In this document: positions 9,365-17,766 of the stretch, piece after piece | How positions within the stretch are numbered: position 1 is the first letter of the stretch | Layout of the letters: each line of letters opens with the position of its first letter | Assembly: GCA_965216135.1 (NCBI GenBank) | Contig: CBDCFL010000023.1 | Span: 186,001 to 250,000, forward strand | DNA length: 64,000 nucleotides | Direction: 5' to 3' | Source of the DNA: CBDCFL01 sp965216135 | GTDB taxonomy: Bacteria > Pseudomonadota > Alphaproteobacteria > Rhodobacterales > Rhodobacteraceae | The notes under the pieces: model-generated | What the model was told of the DNA's origin: nothing | Database searches by the model: none | What the model saw: the letters and a program-made list of their open reading frames with translations, nothing else | Translations under genes and position numbers: made by a program

Positions 9365-9640
9365 GCCCGGAGCAAGGCGCGAAGCGCCGCCGGGCAGCGC
9401 CCGACCGCCGCCACGCCTCAGGGCGTGCTTCCAGCACGACGGGCGGGCGCATTGGCGATATTGTCCCCACCAGCCCGGAACCAGGCTCGCAGTGCCGCCG
9501 GGCAGCGCCCGACCGCCCCAGTGGGCGGGCGCTCCTCCACCACCTGCACACCCGAATGAACGTAAGATGTGGCGGCACCATAAAGTGCGGACCTCAAACC
9601 GCAGCGGCGCCCACCCGCGACCGGGCGCAGCCCTTTGCCG
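9365..9640 (-). repeat. Structured dispersed repeat, two copies (one partial, one full)
   Basis: Read on the minus strand, 9473-9640 is a full ~168-base copy of a repeat also present at 18551-18712 and 21811-21974. 9365-9451 is a second, shorter copy holding the 3' part. Each copy ends in two hairpins: AGCGCCCG(A/C)CC paired with GGTCGGGCGCT, then GCCCGG paired with CCGGGC around an inner five-pair stem. The inner stem is GGCGC/GCGCC at 9365-9395 and GGCAC/GAGCC at 9473-9503. Open frames across this stretch are by-products of its GC-rich repeat structure. Confidence 0.8.
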
Positions 9641-9708
9641 TCTAGGTACAGTACATGATCCAAAACTCCAAGCCACACTGCGACGCAAAGCGATGGGACA
9701 AATTTTTC

Positions 9709-10523
9709 CTACTCTTGCTTTACTCGAAAGTGGGGGTATAGCCGAACTGGACCATCCCCGATTCTTGGCTCCGCAAGTTGCTTGGACAATCTTTTCGCCT
9801 GCCACTTCACACAGAGCCTTTCCCAGCTCTTGAGACGGTGGGAAAGCATTGAGATGTGCACATCAACATCGTCGGCACCGCCCAGCTTCGCGACATGCGC
9901 CCACAGCAATCCGGCCGGACGATCCCGGGCGGCGTGTTTGCGCACCAGCCCGAGAAATGTCGCCAGATCGGATTGGGCGCCGACATGTCCTTGTCTTGCC
10001 GCCCGCTCCGACCAGTTCTTTGCCTCAAAGCATCCCTCTTTGACGCAGTCTTGGGCCAAAAGCACGCCGTAGGCTTGCTGGGCTTCCACGTTTCCCTTTT
10101 CGGCAGCCTGCCGAAACCAGTCCATTGCGCGTTCCTTATCTTCCTCTACTCCCAGACCCGACAGATACAACCTGCCGAGAAAGAATTGAGCGATGCCGTC
10201 TCCTGCTTTAGCTGACGACTCGAATAGCTCTCGTGCTTTTGCGTAGTCTTGGCTGATGCCGAAGCCCGAAGCGTAATACACCCAAGATTTGTTTGCTATA
10301 TTACCCTGGTCCTTGGCACGACGTGCCAAGTCCACGGCTCGGTCTATGTCTCGAAACCCATCCGGTGCATGCTGTAGAAAGACACTCGCTGAAGTTGCGA
10401 ATGTTCGTTTCCATCCGAGGCGAAGGGCTCCAGAATCTCAATCGCCCTTGAGTAATTTCCGGCGTTGAAAGCAATTCTCGCGTTTTGAAGTTGCTCGCAC
10501 TCGACAGGGTCTACCACTTCCAT
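9709..10523 (-). pseudogene. Sel1-repeat (TPR-like) protein, apparently frameshifted
   Basis: The main frame (9709-10335 and its open extension) encodes Sel1 repeats such as YAKARELFESSAKAGDGIAQ and ERAMDWFRQAAEKGNVEAQ. These are alpha/alpha hairpins that serve as protein-protein scaffolds. A better start is the ATG at 10523, behind GGAG, which opens MEVVDPVECEQLQNARIAF and a further half-repeat. That frame stops at a TAG near 10345 while the neighbouring frame carries the repeat chain on (HAPDGFRDIDRAVDLARRA), so one base appears gained or lost between about 10370 and 10440. Either the gene is decayed or there is a sequencing slip. No signal peptide is visible and no partner is indicated. 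Confidence 0.6.
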
Positions 10524-10602
10524 TTTCGGCTCCGTGTAGCACCTGCAATAGTCCTAGATGTCGGAAGAATAGCACTTGTGCGACCGACCACCAAATGGCA
10601 CC

Positions 10603-10631
10603 TTGCTACCCCCCGCCAAACCCCCTATACG
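10603..10631 (+). promoter_or_regulatory. Sigma-70-type promoter of the rpmC unit
   Basis: TTGCTA (10603-10608), a 17-base C-rich spacer and TATACG (10626-10631) precede rpmC by about 78 bases. The same layout (C-rich spacer ending in CCCC directly before the -10) occurs upstream of rplO and rpsM. Confidence 0.5.
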
Positions 10632-10708
10632 CGCCCAGTCTAACACCCTCCACCGGACCACAGGGTGACCGCACGGGCCCTCCGGTGATGTTGAAAAGGA
10701 ATAGGGCC

Positions 10709-10924
10709 ATGAACGCCCAGGAATTGCGTGACAAGACGAGCGACCAGCTCCGCGACGAACTAACCAACCTCAAGAAAGAAAGCTTCAACCTGCGCTTTCA
10801 GCAGGCCTCCGGCCAGTTGGAAAGCACCGCGCGGATGCGTGTCGTGCGCCGTGATGCGGCGCGGGTTAAGACCATCCTGAACGAAAAAGCCACTGCGGCA
10901 GCAACCGACAATACGGAGGCCTGA
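10709..10924 (+). CDS. rpmC: 50S ribosomal protein L29
   Basis: A 71-residue protein starting MNAQELRDKTSDQLRDEL, with the L29 core LKKESFNLRFQQASGQLE. L29 sits at the polypeptide exit of the large subunit. The ATG at 10709 is chosen over upstream in-frame codons because it gives the family N-terminus. It is normally preceded by rplP and the S10 genes. Here it opens the block, behind a Sel1-repeat gene and its own promoter, so the S10-spc continuity is broken at this point. Confidence 0.95.
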   Translation: MNAQELRDKTSDQLRDELTNLKKESFNLRFQQASGQLESTARMRVVRRDAARVKTILNEKATAAATDNTEA

Positions 10925-10928
10925 CCCG

Positions 10929-11159
10929 ATGCCCAAACGTATCCTGACTGGCACCGTCGTTTCCGACGCCAACAACCAGACCGTCACCGTCACCGTCGAG
11001 CGCCGTTTCAAGCATCCGCTGCTGCACAAGACCGTGCGCAAGACCAAGAAATACCGTGCCCATGACGCAGCAAATTCATTCAAGACCGGCGACGCCGTCC
11101 GCATCCAGGAATGCGCGCCGAAATCGAAAACCAAACGCTGGGAGGTTATCGCCACTTGA
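10929..11159 (+). CDS. rpsQ: 30S ribosomal protein S17
   Basis: A 76-residue OB-fold protein with MPKRILTGTVVSDANNQTVT and the conserved KTVRKTKKYRAHD segment. It binds 16S rRNA early in 30S assembly. It lies four bases after rpmC, the normal neighbour order. Confidence 0.96.
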   Translation: MPKRILTGTVVSDANNQTVTVTVERRFKHPLLHKTVRKTKKYRAHDAANSFKTGDAVRIQECAPKSKTKRWEVIAT

Positions 11160-11230
11160 GCGGTAACAACCCGGTTTGATCGAAACCCTGGGGACACGCC
11201 GACAGGCCCTCACAGGTCGGGAGAACGAAC

Positions 11231-11599
11231 ATGATCCAGATGCAGACCAATCTGGATGTCGCTGACAATTCCGGTGCCCGCCGGGTTCAGTGCATCAAGG
11301 TCCTGGGCGGCTCCAAGCGCAGATACGCATCCGTTGGCGATGTCATTGTCGTCTCGGTCAAGGAAGCCATCCCGCGCGGTCGCGTCAAAAAGGGCGATGT
11401 GCGGCGCGCCGTGGTCGTCCGCACCGCCAAGGAAGTGCGCCGCGACGATGGCACCGCCATCCGCTTTGACCGCAACGCCGCCGTCATCCTGACCAATACC
11501 AATGAACCGCTTGGCACCCGCATCTTCGGCCCCGTTGTGCGCGAATTGCGCGCCAAGCATTTCATGAAAATCATCTCGCTCGCCCCGGAGGTTCTGTAA
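11231..11599 (+). CDS. rplN: 50S ribosomal protein L14
   Basis: A 122-residue protein beginning MIQMQTNLDVADNSGARRVQ, the invariant L14 N-terminus, with GTRIFGPVVRELR near the end. It binds 23S rRNA and contacts the small subunit. Its stop codon is followed directly by the rplX start. Confidence 0.97.
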   Translation: MIQMQTNLDVADNSGARRVQCIKVLGGSKRRYASVGDVIVVSVKEAIPRGRVKKGDVRRAVVVRTAKEVRRDDGTAIRFDRNAAVILTNTNEPLGTRIFGPVVRELRAKHFMKIISLAPEVL

Positions 11600-11905
11600 A
11601 TGGCCGCCAAACTCAAAAAAGGCGACAAGGTCGTCGTGCTGGCCGGCAAGGACAAGGGCCGCCAGGGTGACATCACCGCTGTCATGCCTGCGCGTGGCAA
11701 GGCCGTCGTCGATGGCGTCAATATCGCCATCCGCCACACCAAACAGTCTCAGCAGGCCCAGGGCGGGCGCATTCCGCAGGCCATGCCGATTGATCTGTCG
11801 AACCTGGCGCTGCTCGATAAAAACGGCAAAGCCACCCGCGTCGGCTTTCGTGTGGAAGATGACAAGAAAGTCCGCTTTGCCAAGTCAACGGGAGAGGTGA
11901 TCTGA
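11600..11905 (+). CDS. rplX: 50S ribosomal protein L24
   Basis: A 101-residue KOW-domain protein with KGDKVVVLAGKDKGRQGDI near the start, the RNA-binding motif of L24, an assembly initiator of the 50S subunit. It begins immediately after the rplN stop and its stop overlaps the rplE start by one base, indicating translational coupling. Confidence 0.97.
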   Translation: MAAKLKKGDKVVVLAGKDKGRQGDITAVMPARGKAVVDGVNIAIRHTKQSQQAQGGRIPQAMPIDLSNLALLDKNGKATRVGFRVEDDKKVRFAKSTGEVI

Positions 11906-12468
11906 TGCTTGATCAAGCCACCTACACCCCCCGCCTCAAAGCCGCCTATCTTGAAACCATGCGCCCGGCGCTCAAGGAAGAGTTTGCCTATGCCAACGAC
12001 TTGCAGATCCCGCGCCTGGACAAAATCGTGCTCAATATCGGCTGCGGCTCCGCGGCGGTGCGCGACAGCAAGAAGGTCAAGAGCGCACATGCCGATCTGA
12101 CCACGATCGCCGGCCAGCAGGCTATCGTCATCAAGGCGAAAAAATCGGTCGCCAGTTTCCGCCTGCGCGAAGGCATGCCCATCGGCGTCAAGGTGACGCT
12201 TCGCGGCGACCGGATGTATGAATTCCTCGACCGCCTCGTCACCATCGCCCTGCCGCGGGTGCGCGACTTTCGCGGTGTGTCGGCCAAATCATTCGATGGC
12301 CGCGGCAATTTCGCCTTGGGCATCAAGGAACACATCGTTTTCCCCGAGATCAACTTCGACGAGGTCGACGAGGTCTGGGGCATGGATGTCGTTATCGCCA
12401 CCACCGCGAACACTGACGCGGAAGGCAAGGCGCTGTTGAAAGCCTTCAACATGCCCTTCAATTCGTGA
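11905..12468 (+). CDS. rplE: 50S ribosomal protein L5
   Basis: A 187-residue protein with the L5 signature LDKIVLNIGCG and the 5S-rRNA-facing segment SFRLREGMPIGVKVTLRG. It organises 5S rRNA in the central protuberance. Length and neighbours (rplX before, rpsN after) are standard. Confidence 0.97.
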   Translation: MLDQATYTPRLKAAYLETMRPALKEEFAYANDLQIPRLDKIVLNIGCGSAAVRDSKKVKSAHADLTTIAGQQAIVIKAKKSVASFRLREGMPIGVKVTLRGDRMYEFLDRLVTIALPRVRDFRGVSAKSFDGRGNFALGIKEHIVFPEINFDEVDEVWGMDVVIATTANTDAEGKALLKAFNMPFNS

Positions 12469-12492
12469 TCCCCGCGGCAAGGAGTTAGACAT

Positions 12493-12798
12493 ATGGCAAA
12501 GAAAGCAATGATCGAGCGCGAGTTGAAACGCGCCAAGCTGGTCGAAAGATACGCCGCCAGGCGCGCCGCTCTGAAAGCGATCGTTAGCGACCAGAAAAAA
12601 CCGATGGAGGAACGCTTTCGCGCCTCGCTGAAGCTGGCCAAGCTGCCGCGCAATTCCTCGGCCACCCGTATCCACAACCGCTGCCAGCTGACTGGCCGCC
12701 CGCATGCCTATTATCGCAAGATGAAAATCAGCCGGATTGCTCTGCGCGATCTTGGCTCGGCAGGCCAGATCCCCGGCCTCGTGAAATCCAGCTGGTAA
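12493..12798 (+). CDS. rpsN: 30S ribosomal protein S14 (zinc-independent form)
   Basis: A 101-residue S14 with KLPRNSSATRIHNRCQLTGR and HAYYRKMKISRIALRD at the C-terminus. The length and lack of the CxxC..CxxC knuckle mark the zinc-independent type usual in alphaproteobacteria. It binds 16S rRNA in the 30S head. AAGGAG precedes the start. Confidence 0.96.
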   Translation: MAKKAMIERELKRAKLVERYAARRAALKAIVSDQKKPMEERFRASLKLAKLPRNSSATRIHNRCQLTGRPHAYYRKMKISRIALRDLGSAGQIPGLVKSSW

Positions 12799-12813
12799 GG
12801 AGGGTTAGAAAAC

Positions 12814-13206
12814 ATGAACGATCCTATCGCCGATATGCTGACCCGCATCCGCAATGCGCAAATGCGCGGCAAATCCACCGTCTCGACGCCCGCGTCGAAA
12901 TTGCGCGGCTGGGTTCTCGATGTGCTGGCCGACGAAGGTTATATCCGCGGCTATGAAGGCGGAAGCGGCAAAGATGGCCACCCGACGCTGGAAATCAGCC
13001 TGAAATATTACGAAGGCGCGCCGGTGATCCGAGAGTTGAAGCGGGTCTCAAAGCCCGGTCGCCGGGTTTACCTGGGCATGAAAGACCTGCCAACGGTTCG
13101 CCAGGGCCTGGGCGTGTCGATCGTTTCGACCCCGCAAGGGGTCATGTCAGGTGCAAATGCACGCAGCGCCAATATTGGCGGCGAAGTGCTTTGCACGGTC
13201 TTTTAG
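12814..13206 (+). CDS. rpsH: 30S ribosomal protein S8
   Basis: A 130-residue protein starting MNDPIADMLTRIRNAQ, the invariant S8 opening, with GLGVSIVSTPQGVMSG near the end. It binds the central domain of 16S rRNA. In enterobacteria S8 is the autogenous repressor of the spc operon; no specific operator is recognisable here. Confidence 0.97.
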   Translation: MNDPIADMLTRIRNAQMRGKSTVSTPASKLRGWVLDVLADEGYIRGYEGGSGKDGHPTLEISLKYYEGAPVIRELKRVSKPGRRVYLGMKDLPTVRQGLGVSIVSTPQGVMSGANARSANIGGEVLCTVF

Positions 13207-13217
13207 AGGAGCGCCAG

Positions 13218-13751
13218 ATGTCCCGCATCGGAAAAAGACCTGTCGATCTGCCCACCGGCGTGACCGCCTCGGTGTCCGGCCAGACCGTCGAGGTCAAGGG
13301 CCCCAAGGGCACCCGCGCCTTTACCGCAACCGACGATGTGAGCATTGCGGTCGCCGATAATGTCATCTCGATCACCCCGCGCGGGTCCTCCAAACGCGCC
13401 CGTCAGCAATGGGGCTTGAGCCGCACACAGGTGCAGAATTGCGTGATCGGCGTGACCGAAGGTTTCAAAAAAGAGCTGGCGATCAGCGGCGTTGGTTACC
13501 GGGCGACGATGCAGGGTAATATCCTGAAACTAAACCTGGGCTACAGCCACGATGTCAACTTTGTCGCCCCTGAAGGCGTCACGGTCACCGCCCCCAAACA
13601 GACCGAGATCATAGTCGAAGGCATTGATCAGCAGCAGGTCGGCGAAGTTGCCGCGAAAATCCGCGAATGGCGAAAACCCGAACCCTACAAGGGCAAGGGC
13701 ATCAGATACAAAGACGAATATATCTTCCGCAAGGAAGGCAAGAAGAAATAA
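13218..13751 (+). CDS. rplF: 50S ribosomal protein L6
   Basis: A 177-residue protein beginning MSRIGKRPVDLPTGVTASV with the C-terminal signature EPYKGKGIRYKDEYIFRKEG. The ATG at 13218 follows AGAGGAGCG and gives the family N-terminus. It binds 23S rRNA near the factor-binding site. Confidence 0.96.
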   Translation: MSRIGKRPVDLPTGVTASVSGQTVEVKGPKGTRAFTATDDVSIAVADNVISITPRGSSKRARQQWGLSRTQVQNCVIGVTEGFKKELAISGVGYRATMQGNILKLNLGYSHDVNFVAPEGVTVTAPKQTEIIVEGIDQQQVGEVAAKIREWRKPEPYKGKGIRYKDEYIFRKEGKKK

Positions 13752-13762
13752 GGACCGAAACG

Positions 13763-14122
13763 ATGGCACTAAGCAAAAGAGACCTGTTCCTGAAGCGCCG
13801 CCAGCGCGTTCGCAACAAACTCAGGAAAGAGGCGGATGGCCGCGCGCGCCTGTCCGTGCATCGCAGCGGCAAGAACATCCACGCCCAGCTGATCGACGAT
13901 GCAAACGGTGTGACGCTGGCCAGCGCCTCGTCGTTGGAAAAAGACCTCGGCGTGGTCGGCAAGAACAATGTCGAGGCCGCTGCCAAAGTCGGCGCGGCGA
14001 TTGCCGAACGCGCCAAGAAAGCCAAGGTCAGCATATGCTATTTCGACCGCGGCGGGTTCCTCTTTCACGGGCGCGTCAAAGCGCTCGCCGAGGCTGCCCG
14101 CGAAGGCGGATTGAAATTCTAA
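13763..14122 (+). CDS. rplR: 50S ribosomal protein L18
   Basis: A 119-residue protein with RRQRVRNKLRKEADGRARL and the C-terminal CYFDRGGFLFHGRVKALAEA motif of L18, which binds 5S rRNA. The ATG at 13763 follows AAGGACCG. A 169-base gap with a palindromic repeat separates it from rpsE, unusually wide for this operon. Confidence 0.96.
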   Translation: MALSKRDLFLKRRQRVRNKLRKEADGRARLSVHRSGKNIHAQLIDDANGVTLASASSLEKDLGVVGKNNVEAAAKVGAAIAERAKKAKVSICYFDRGGFLFHGRVKALAEAAREGGLKF

Positions 14123-14128
14123 GGCCAA

Positions 14129-14172
14129 GCGCAATCCGAAAAGTGGGAACCGGTTTTCGGAACAAATTGCGC
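14129..14172. repeat. 44-bp palindromic repeat between rplR and rpsE
   Basis: GCGCAAT at the left pairs with ATTGCGC at the right, and inside TCCGAAAA pairs with TTTTCGGA around GTGGGAACCGG. The sequence matches the GTGGGAACCGGTTTTCGG class of small intergenic palindromes that I recall as frequent in alphaproteobacterial genomes. It lies within the transcript and would form a stable hairpin in the rplR-rpsE spacer. Confidence 0.75.
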
Positions 14173-14291
14173 GGCAAAAAAAGATTGTGGGCGGCCCTGC
14201 CGCCCCGATGATCCGGGACCCCCAGGATGATGCGGGGCCACCAGGATTGGCGAACAGGCGCAAATTCGCGCCACGAACAAAGGAGGCCTTG

Positions 14292-14873
14292 ATGGCCAGA
14301 CAACCACAAAACCGCGGCCGCCGCGACCGCGACAAAAATCCGGAATTTACCGACCGCCTGGTGGCGATCAACCGGGTCAGCAAGACCGTCAAAGGCGGCA
14401 AACGCTTTGGCTTTGCAGCCCTCGTGGTTGTCGGCGACCAAAAGGGCCGCGTCGGCTTTGGCAAGGGCAAGGCCAAGGAAGTGCCCGAGGCGATCCGCAA
14501 GGCAACCGAGCAGGCCAAGACCAAACTGGTGCGCATACCCTTGCGCGAAGGCCGCACCCTGCATCACGACATCGAGGGCCGCCATGGTGCGGGCAAGGTG
14601 GTCATGCGCACCGCGCCAGAGGGCACCGGTATTATTGCGGGTGGTCCGATGCGCGCGGTCTTCGAGATGCTCGGCGTCAAGGATGTGGTGTCCAAATCCA
14701 TCGGCTCGTCCAACCCCTATAACATGATCCGCGCCACCATCGACGGGCTGACCAAAGAGGCCTCGCCCCGCTCGGTCGCCCAGAGGCGCGGCAAGAAGGT
14801 CGCCGACATATTGGGCCGCCCGGATGACAAGCCGGCTGCCGCAGACGCTCCGGTCGAAACCGCAGAAACCTAA
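14292..14873 (+). CDS. rpsE: 30S ribosomal protein S5
   Basis: A 193-residue protein with the S5 signature GGKRFGFAALVVVGDQKGR and the following GFGKGKAKEVPEAI. It has the usual alphaproteobacterial N-terminal basic extension and an acidic, Ala-rich tail. S5 is involved in translational accuracy and mRNA unwinding. The start is set by AAAGGAGG just before 14292; an upstream in-frame extension into the palindrome-bearing spacer is rejected. Confidence 0.96.
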   Translation: MARQPQNRGRRDRDKNPEFTDRLVAINRVSKTVKGGKRFGFAALVVVGDQKGRVGFGKGKAKEVPEAIRKATEQAKTKLVRIPLREGRTLHHDIEGRHGAGKVVMRTAPEGTGIIAGGPMRAVFEMLGVKDVVSKSIGSSNPYNMIRATIDGLTKEASPRSVAQRRGKKVADILGRPDDKPAAADAPVETAET

Positions 14874-14885
14874 AGGATCGTGGAC

Positions 14886-15074
14886 ATGGCAAAGACAATC
14901 GTCGTCAAACAAATCGGCAGCCCCATCCGCCGCCCCGCCGGGCAGCGGGCCACGCTAATCGGGCTGGGGTTGAACAAAATGCACAAAACCCGCGAGCTGG
15001 AAGACACCCCCTCGATCCGTGGCATGGTCAACAAGATCCCGCATCTGGTGGAGATTGTTGAGGAGCGGGGGTAG
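14886..15074 (+). CDS. rpmD: 50S ribosomal protein L30
   Basis: A 62-residue protein with KQIGSPIRRPAGQRATLIGL and HKTRELEDTPSIRGMVNKI, the L30 core. It is normally followed directly by rplO. Here a terminator and about 4 kb of unrelated and mobile DNA intervene. Confidence 0.96.
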   Translation: MAKTIVVKQIGSPIRRPAGQRATLIGLGLNKMHKTRELEDTPSIRGMVNKIPHLVEIVEERG

Positions 15075-15137
15075 CGTTTACTTGCAAAGTAAACGGATCG
15101 AAATCTTTTGAAGATTTCGTCGCCTGAAATTAGCAGG

Positions 15138-15167
15138 GCCCCGGAGGAGATGCCGGGGCTTTTCTTG
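15138..15167 (+). terminator. Rho-independent terminator after rpmD
   Basis: GCCCCGG (15138-15144) pairs with CCGGGGC (15153-15159) and is followed by TTTTCTT. Two further perfect hairpins lie just upstream: GTTTACTT/AAGTAAAC at about 15075-15094 and GAAATCTT/AAGATTTC at about 15099-15118. Transcription of the L29-L30 unit probably ends here. The remaining stretch to 15310 holds one more GC-rich hairpin (near 15219-15242) and no gene. Confidence 0.75.
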
Positions 15168-15431
15168 CCAGATCACCTGCGATGCACACACGTCCGACCC
15201 GCCCCACGGGACCGGGCAACCGGCCCCGGTCCGCCGCGGTTCATAATAGGCCAGGACGCGGTTGGGGTTAGGCGGCAATTAATCGAGCCGACATTGTCAG
15301 GGTGCAATATCTAGCGCCACCTCCAAGCATGCCGGATGAGCACGAGCAGCAAGATGATTTCGACAAAACTTCCGAGAAAATAGTAATACCAAGTCTCGCC
15401 GATACAGCTTGCTGCGATCGAAACGGCGTAA

Positions 15432-16116
15432 TACCACCGAGCGGAATGCCTGACTCACGTTGGGGATTCCCAAGCGGTCCGATCTCTGACTCAATGTGGT
15501 GAACCAATGAGGTTCGCCATGGCAGCGCCTATCGACTTACGGAACGATTTTGACAGCGTCTCACTGCGGCGCCTCGCGAAGAGGACCAGGGACGCGACCC
15601 AGAGCCGTCGTCTGCTGGCGTTGGCCGAGGTCTACGATGGTGGCAGCAGGACGGATGCGTCGCGGATCGGCGGCGTCGGTCTACAGATCATTCGCGACTG
15701 GGTGCTGCGCTTCAACGCCCGCGGACCGGACGGGCTGGTCGATGGGAAGTCACCGGGCGCACCCTCGAAGCTCAACGCCGATCACCGCCGCGCACTGGCG
15801 GAGGTTGTTGAGGCCGGCCCGGTCCCGGCGGTGGACGGCGTCGTGCGCTGGCGGCGCAAGGACCTGGCGCGGTGGCTCTTGGAGACGTTCGCCATCTCGC
15901 TCGACGAGACCACGGTCGGGCGCGAGTTGAAGGCGCTCGGCTTCGCCAAGATCTCGGCGCGGCCGCGCCACTACGCGCAAAACGAGCTGGCCGTCGAGGC
16001 TTTTAAAAAAAACTTCCCCGCCGAACTGGCGAAAATCCGGGCGAGGCTCCCGAAAGGCGTCGAGATAGAGCTGTGGTGGCAAGATGAAGCCCGCATCGGC
16101 CAGAAGAATAAGCTCA
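15432..16116 (+). mobile_element. IS630-like element, 5' 685 bp only (truncated copy)
   Basis: It starts with TACCACCGAGCGG at 15432, preceded by TAA (15429-15431). It matches the 5' end of the complete copy that follows, with only two or so base differences seen. It breaks off after AAGCTCA, where the complete copy begins. The remainder of this copy is missing. Confidence 0.88.
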
Positions 16117-16187
16117 TACCACCGAGCGGAATGCCTGACTCACGTTGGGGATTCCCAAGCGGTCCGATCTCTGACTCAATGTGGTGA
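15507..16187 (+). pseudogene. IS630-like transposase, truncated
   Basis: The frame matches the first ~200 residues of the intact transposase at 16192, up to EARIGQKNKL, and then runs into the 5' end of the next IS copy, adding a short foreign tail (IPPSGMPDSRW). It keeps the N-terminal helix-turn-helix region and the first catalytic Asp (WWQDEARIG) but lacks the rest of the DDE domain, so it cannot be active. Confidence 0.88.
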
Positions 16188-17281
16188 ACCAATGAGGTTC
16201 GCCATGGCAGCGCCTATCGACTTACGGAACGATTTTGACAGCGTCTCACTGCGGCGCCTCGCGAAGAGGACCAGGGACGCGACCCAGAGCCGTCGTCTGC
16301 TGGCGTTGGCCGAGGTCTACGATGGTGGCAGCAGGACGGATGCGTCGCGGATCGGCGGCGTCGGTCTGCAGATCATTCGCGACTGGGTGCTGCGCTTCAA
16401 CGCCCGCGGACCGGACGGGCTGGTCGATGGGAAGTCACCGGGCGCACCCTCGAAGCTCAACGCCGATCACCGCCGCGCACTGGCGGAGGTTGTTGAGGCC
16501 GGCCCGGTCCCGGCGGTGGACGGCGTCGTGCGCTGGCGGCGCAAGGACCTGGCGCGGTGGCTCTTGGAGACGTTCGCCATCTCGCTCGACGAGACCACGG
16601 TCGGGCGCGAGTTGAAGGCGCTCGGCTTCGCCAAGATCTCGGCGCGGCCGCGCCACTACGCGCAAAACGAGCTGGCCGTCGAGGCTTTTAAAAAAAACTT
16701 CCCCGCCGAACTGGCGAAGATCCGGGCGAGGCTCCCGAAAGGCGTCGAGATAGAGCTGTGGTGGCAAGATGAAGCCCGCATCGGCCAGAAGAATAAGCTC
16801 ACACGCCGATGGGCCAGACGTGGCACGCGCCCGCGGGCGCCCCGCGACCAGCGCACCGAATGGGCCTATATCTTCGGCGCGATCTGTCCCGCGAAGGGGA
16901 AAGGCGCCGGGCTGGTCATGCCCTGGTGCGACACCGACGCCATGGCGGCGCACCTCATCGAGATCAGTGCCGCCGTCGATCCCGGCGCCCATGCGGTGCT
17001 GATCGTCGATCAGGCCGGTTGGCACTTGACGCCCAAGCTGGCGATCCCCGACAACATCACCGTCCTGGCGCTGCCGCCACGATCGCCCGAGTTGAACCCG
17101 GTGGAGAATGTCTGGCAATTCATGCGCGACAACTGGTTGTCGAACCGGATCTTCAAATCCTACGAAGACATCGTCGCGCTGTGCTGCCAAGCCTGGAACA
17201 ACCTCATCGACCAACCATGGAAGATCATGTCCCTCGGCATGCGCAAATGGGCGCATGGGTTCTGATCAATGACCGTTGGTA
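16117..17281 (+). mobile_element. IS630-like element, complete copy, 1165 bp
   Basis: Ends are TACCACCG and, read inward from the right, TACCAACGG. The right flank is TAA (17282-17284), matching the TAA at 15429-15431 on the far side of the truncated copy. The left flank is TCA, inside the truncated copy. An identical-length copy in reverse orientation lies at 45757-46921. Confidence 0.88.
16192..17265 (+). CDS. IS630-family transposase (intact)
   Basis: A 357-residue transposase with an N-terminal winged-helix DNA-binding region, WWQDEARIG with the first catalytic Asp, VLIVDQAGWH with the second, and LPPRSPELNPVENVW with the Glu. The run TTTTAAAAAAAAC around 16686-16698 has eight A residues and keeps the frame open (EAFKKNFPAE). 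The ATG at 16192 matches the start of the other two copies; MAAPIDL four codons later is a possible alternative. The frame upstream belongs to the truncated copy. Confidence 0.9.
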   Translation: MRFAMAAPIDLRNDFDSVSLRRLAKRTRDATQSRRLLALAEVYDGGSRTDASRIGGVGLQIIRDWVLRFNARGPDGLVDGKSPGAPSKLNADHRRALAEVVEAGPVPAVDGVVRWRRKDLARWLLETFAISLDETTVGRELKALGFAKISARPRHYAQNELAVEAFKKNFPAELAKIRARLPKGVEIELWWQDEARIGQKNKLTRRWARRGTRPRAPRDQRTEWAYIFGAICPAKGKGAGLVMPWCDTDAMAAHLIEISAAVDPGAHAVLIVDQAGWHLTPKLAIPDNITVLALPPRSPELNPVENVWQFMRDNWLSNRIFKSYEDIVALCCQAWNNLIDQPWKIMSLGMRKWAHGF

Positions 17282-17766
17282 TAAAGCATCGCCAAAATGA
17301 CGTTGCTCCACCGATTGATTTTTGCCGGAAGCGTTAGCGATAGATAGACCATCAAGCTCGACAGTAGGATGTAAACCGTTGTGATCAGAAGAAAAGATTG
17401 ATCGATGGTAAAAATCGAAACCGTCCCGGCAAGCGCCCCGTTCAGCACGTCGGCTCGGAAAAAGCTGAAAATGTCTACATAAGCAAAGACAAACATCGTT
17501 GAGGTCCAAAGACCGGCTATCTTGATCCTGACGTCAACGACCGTTTCGTCGTCTACTGTATCGATCCGTCTTCCAGATTGCATAACAAGGCCTCATCTAA
17601 AATTCGCTAGGAATGTAAAGACCTGTTTCATGGCAATGGTGCTGTGTCCTGCACGTGAACGGCGAGGTTTCACGCCCACGGTGAGTGAAATCGGGCGTCA
17701 CTCTTTCTGGAATGCTGCGGGCCGGCCAGTTGCCACAAATGCCGGCAAAACCCGTTCCTGACGCGC

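Larger units (their letters stand above)
15311..17583 (-). pseudogene. Small membrane protein (DUF6326-like) interrupted by IS630-like copies
   Basis: The N-terminal part starts at 17583 and encodes a predicted membrane helix (IAGLWTSTMFVFAYVDIFSF), a second (LLITTVYILLSSLMVYLSL) and RWSNVILAMLY. The C-terminal part, 15430 down to the TAG at 15311, reads YAVSIAASCIGETWYYYFLG and FVEIILLLVLIRHAW. Removing 15432-17281 plus one three-base duplication joins the two in frame (AMLYAVSIAAS) to give a four-helix protein of about 140 residues. It resembles the family I know as DUF6326. Function is unknown. The gene is certainly split here; the family name is less sure. Confidence 0.7.

Noticed and set aside
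9299..9833. Several open frames rich in Arg, Pro and Ala on both strands
   Set aside because: They follow the GC-rich repeat copies and have no protein-like pattern or conserved starts.
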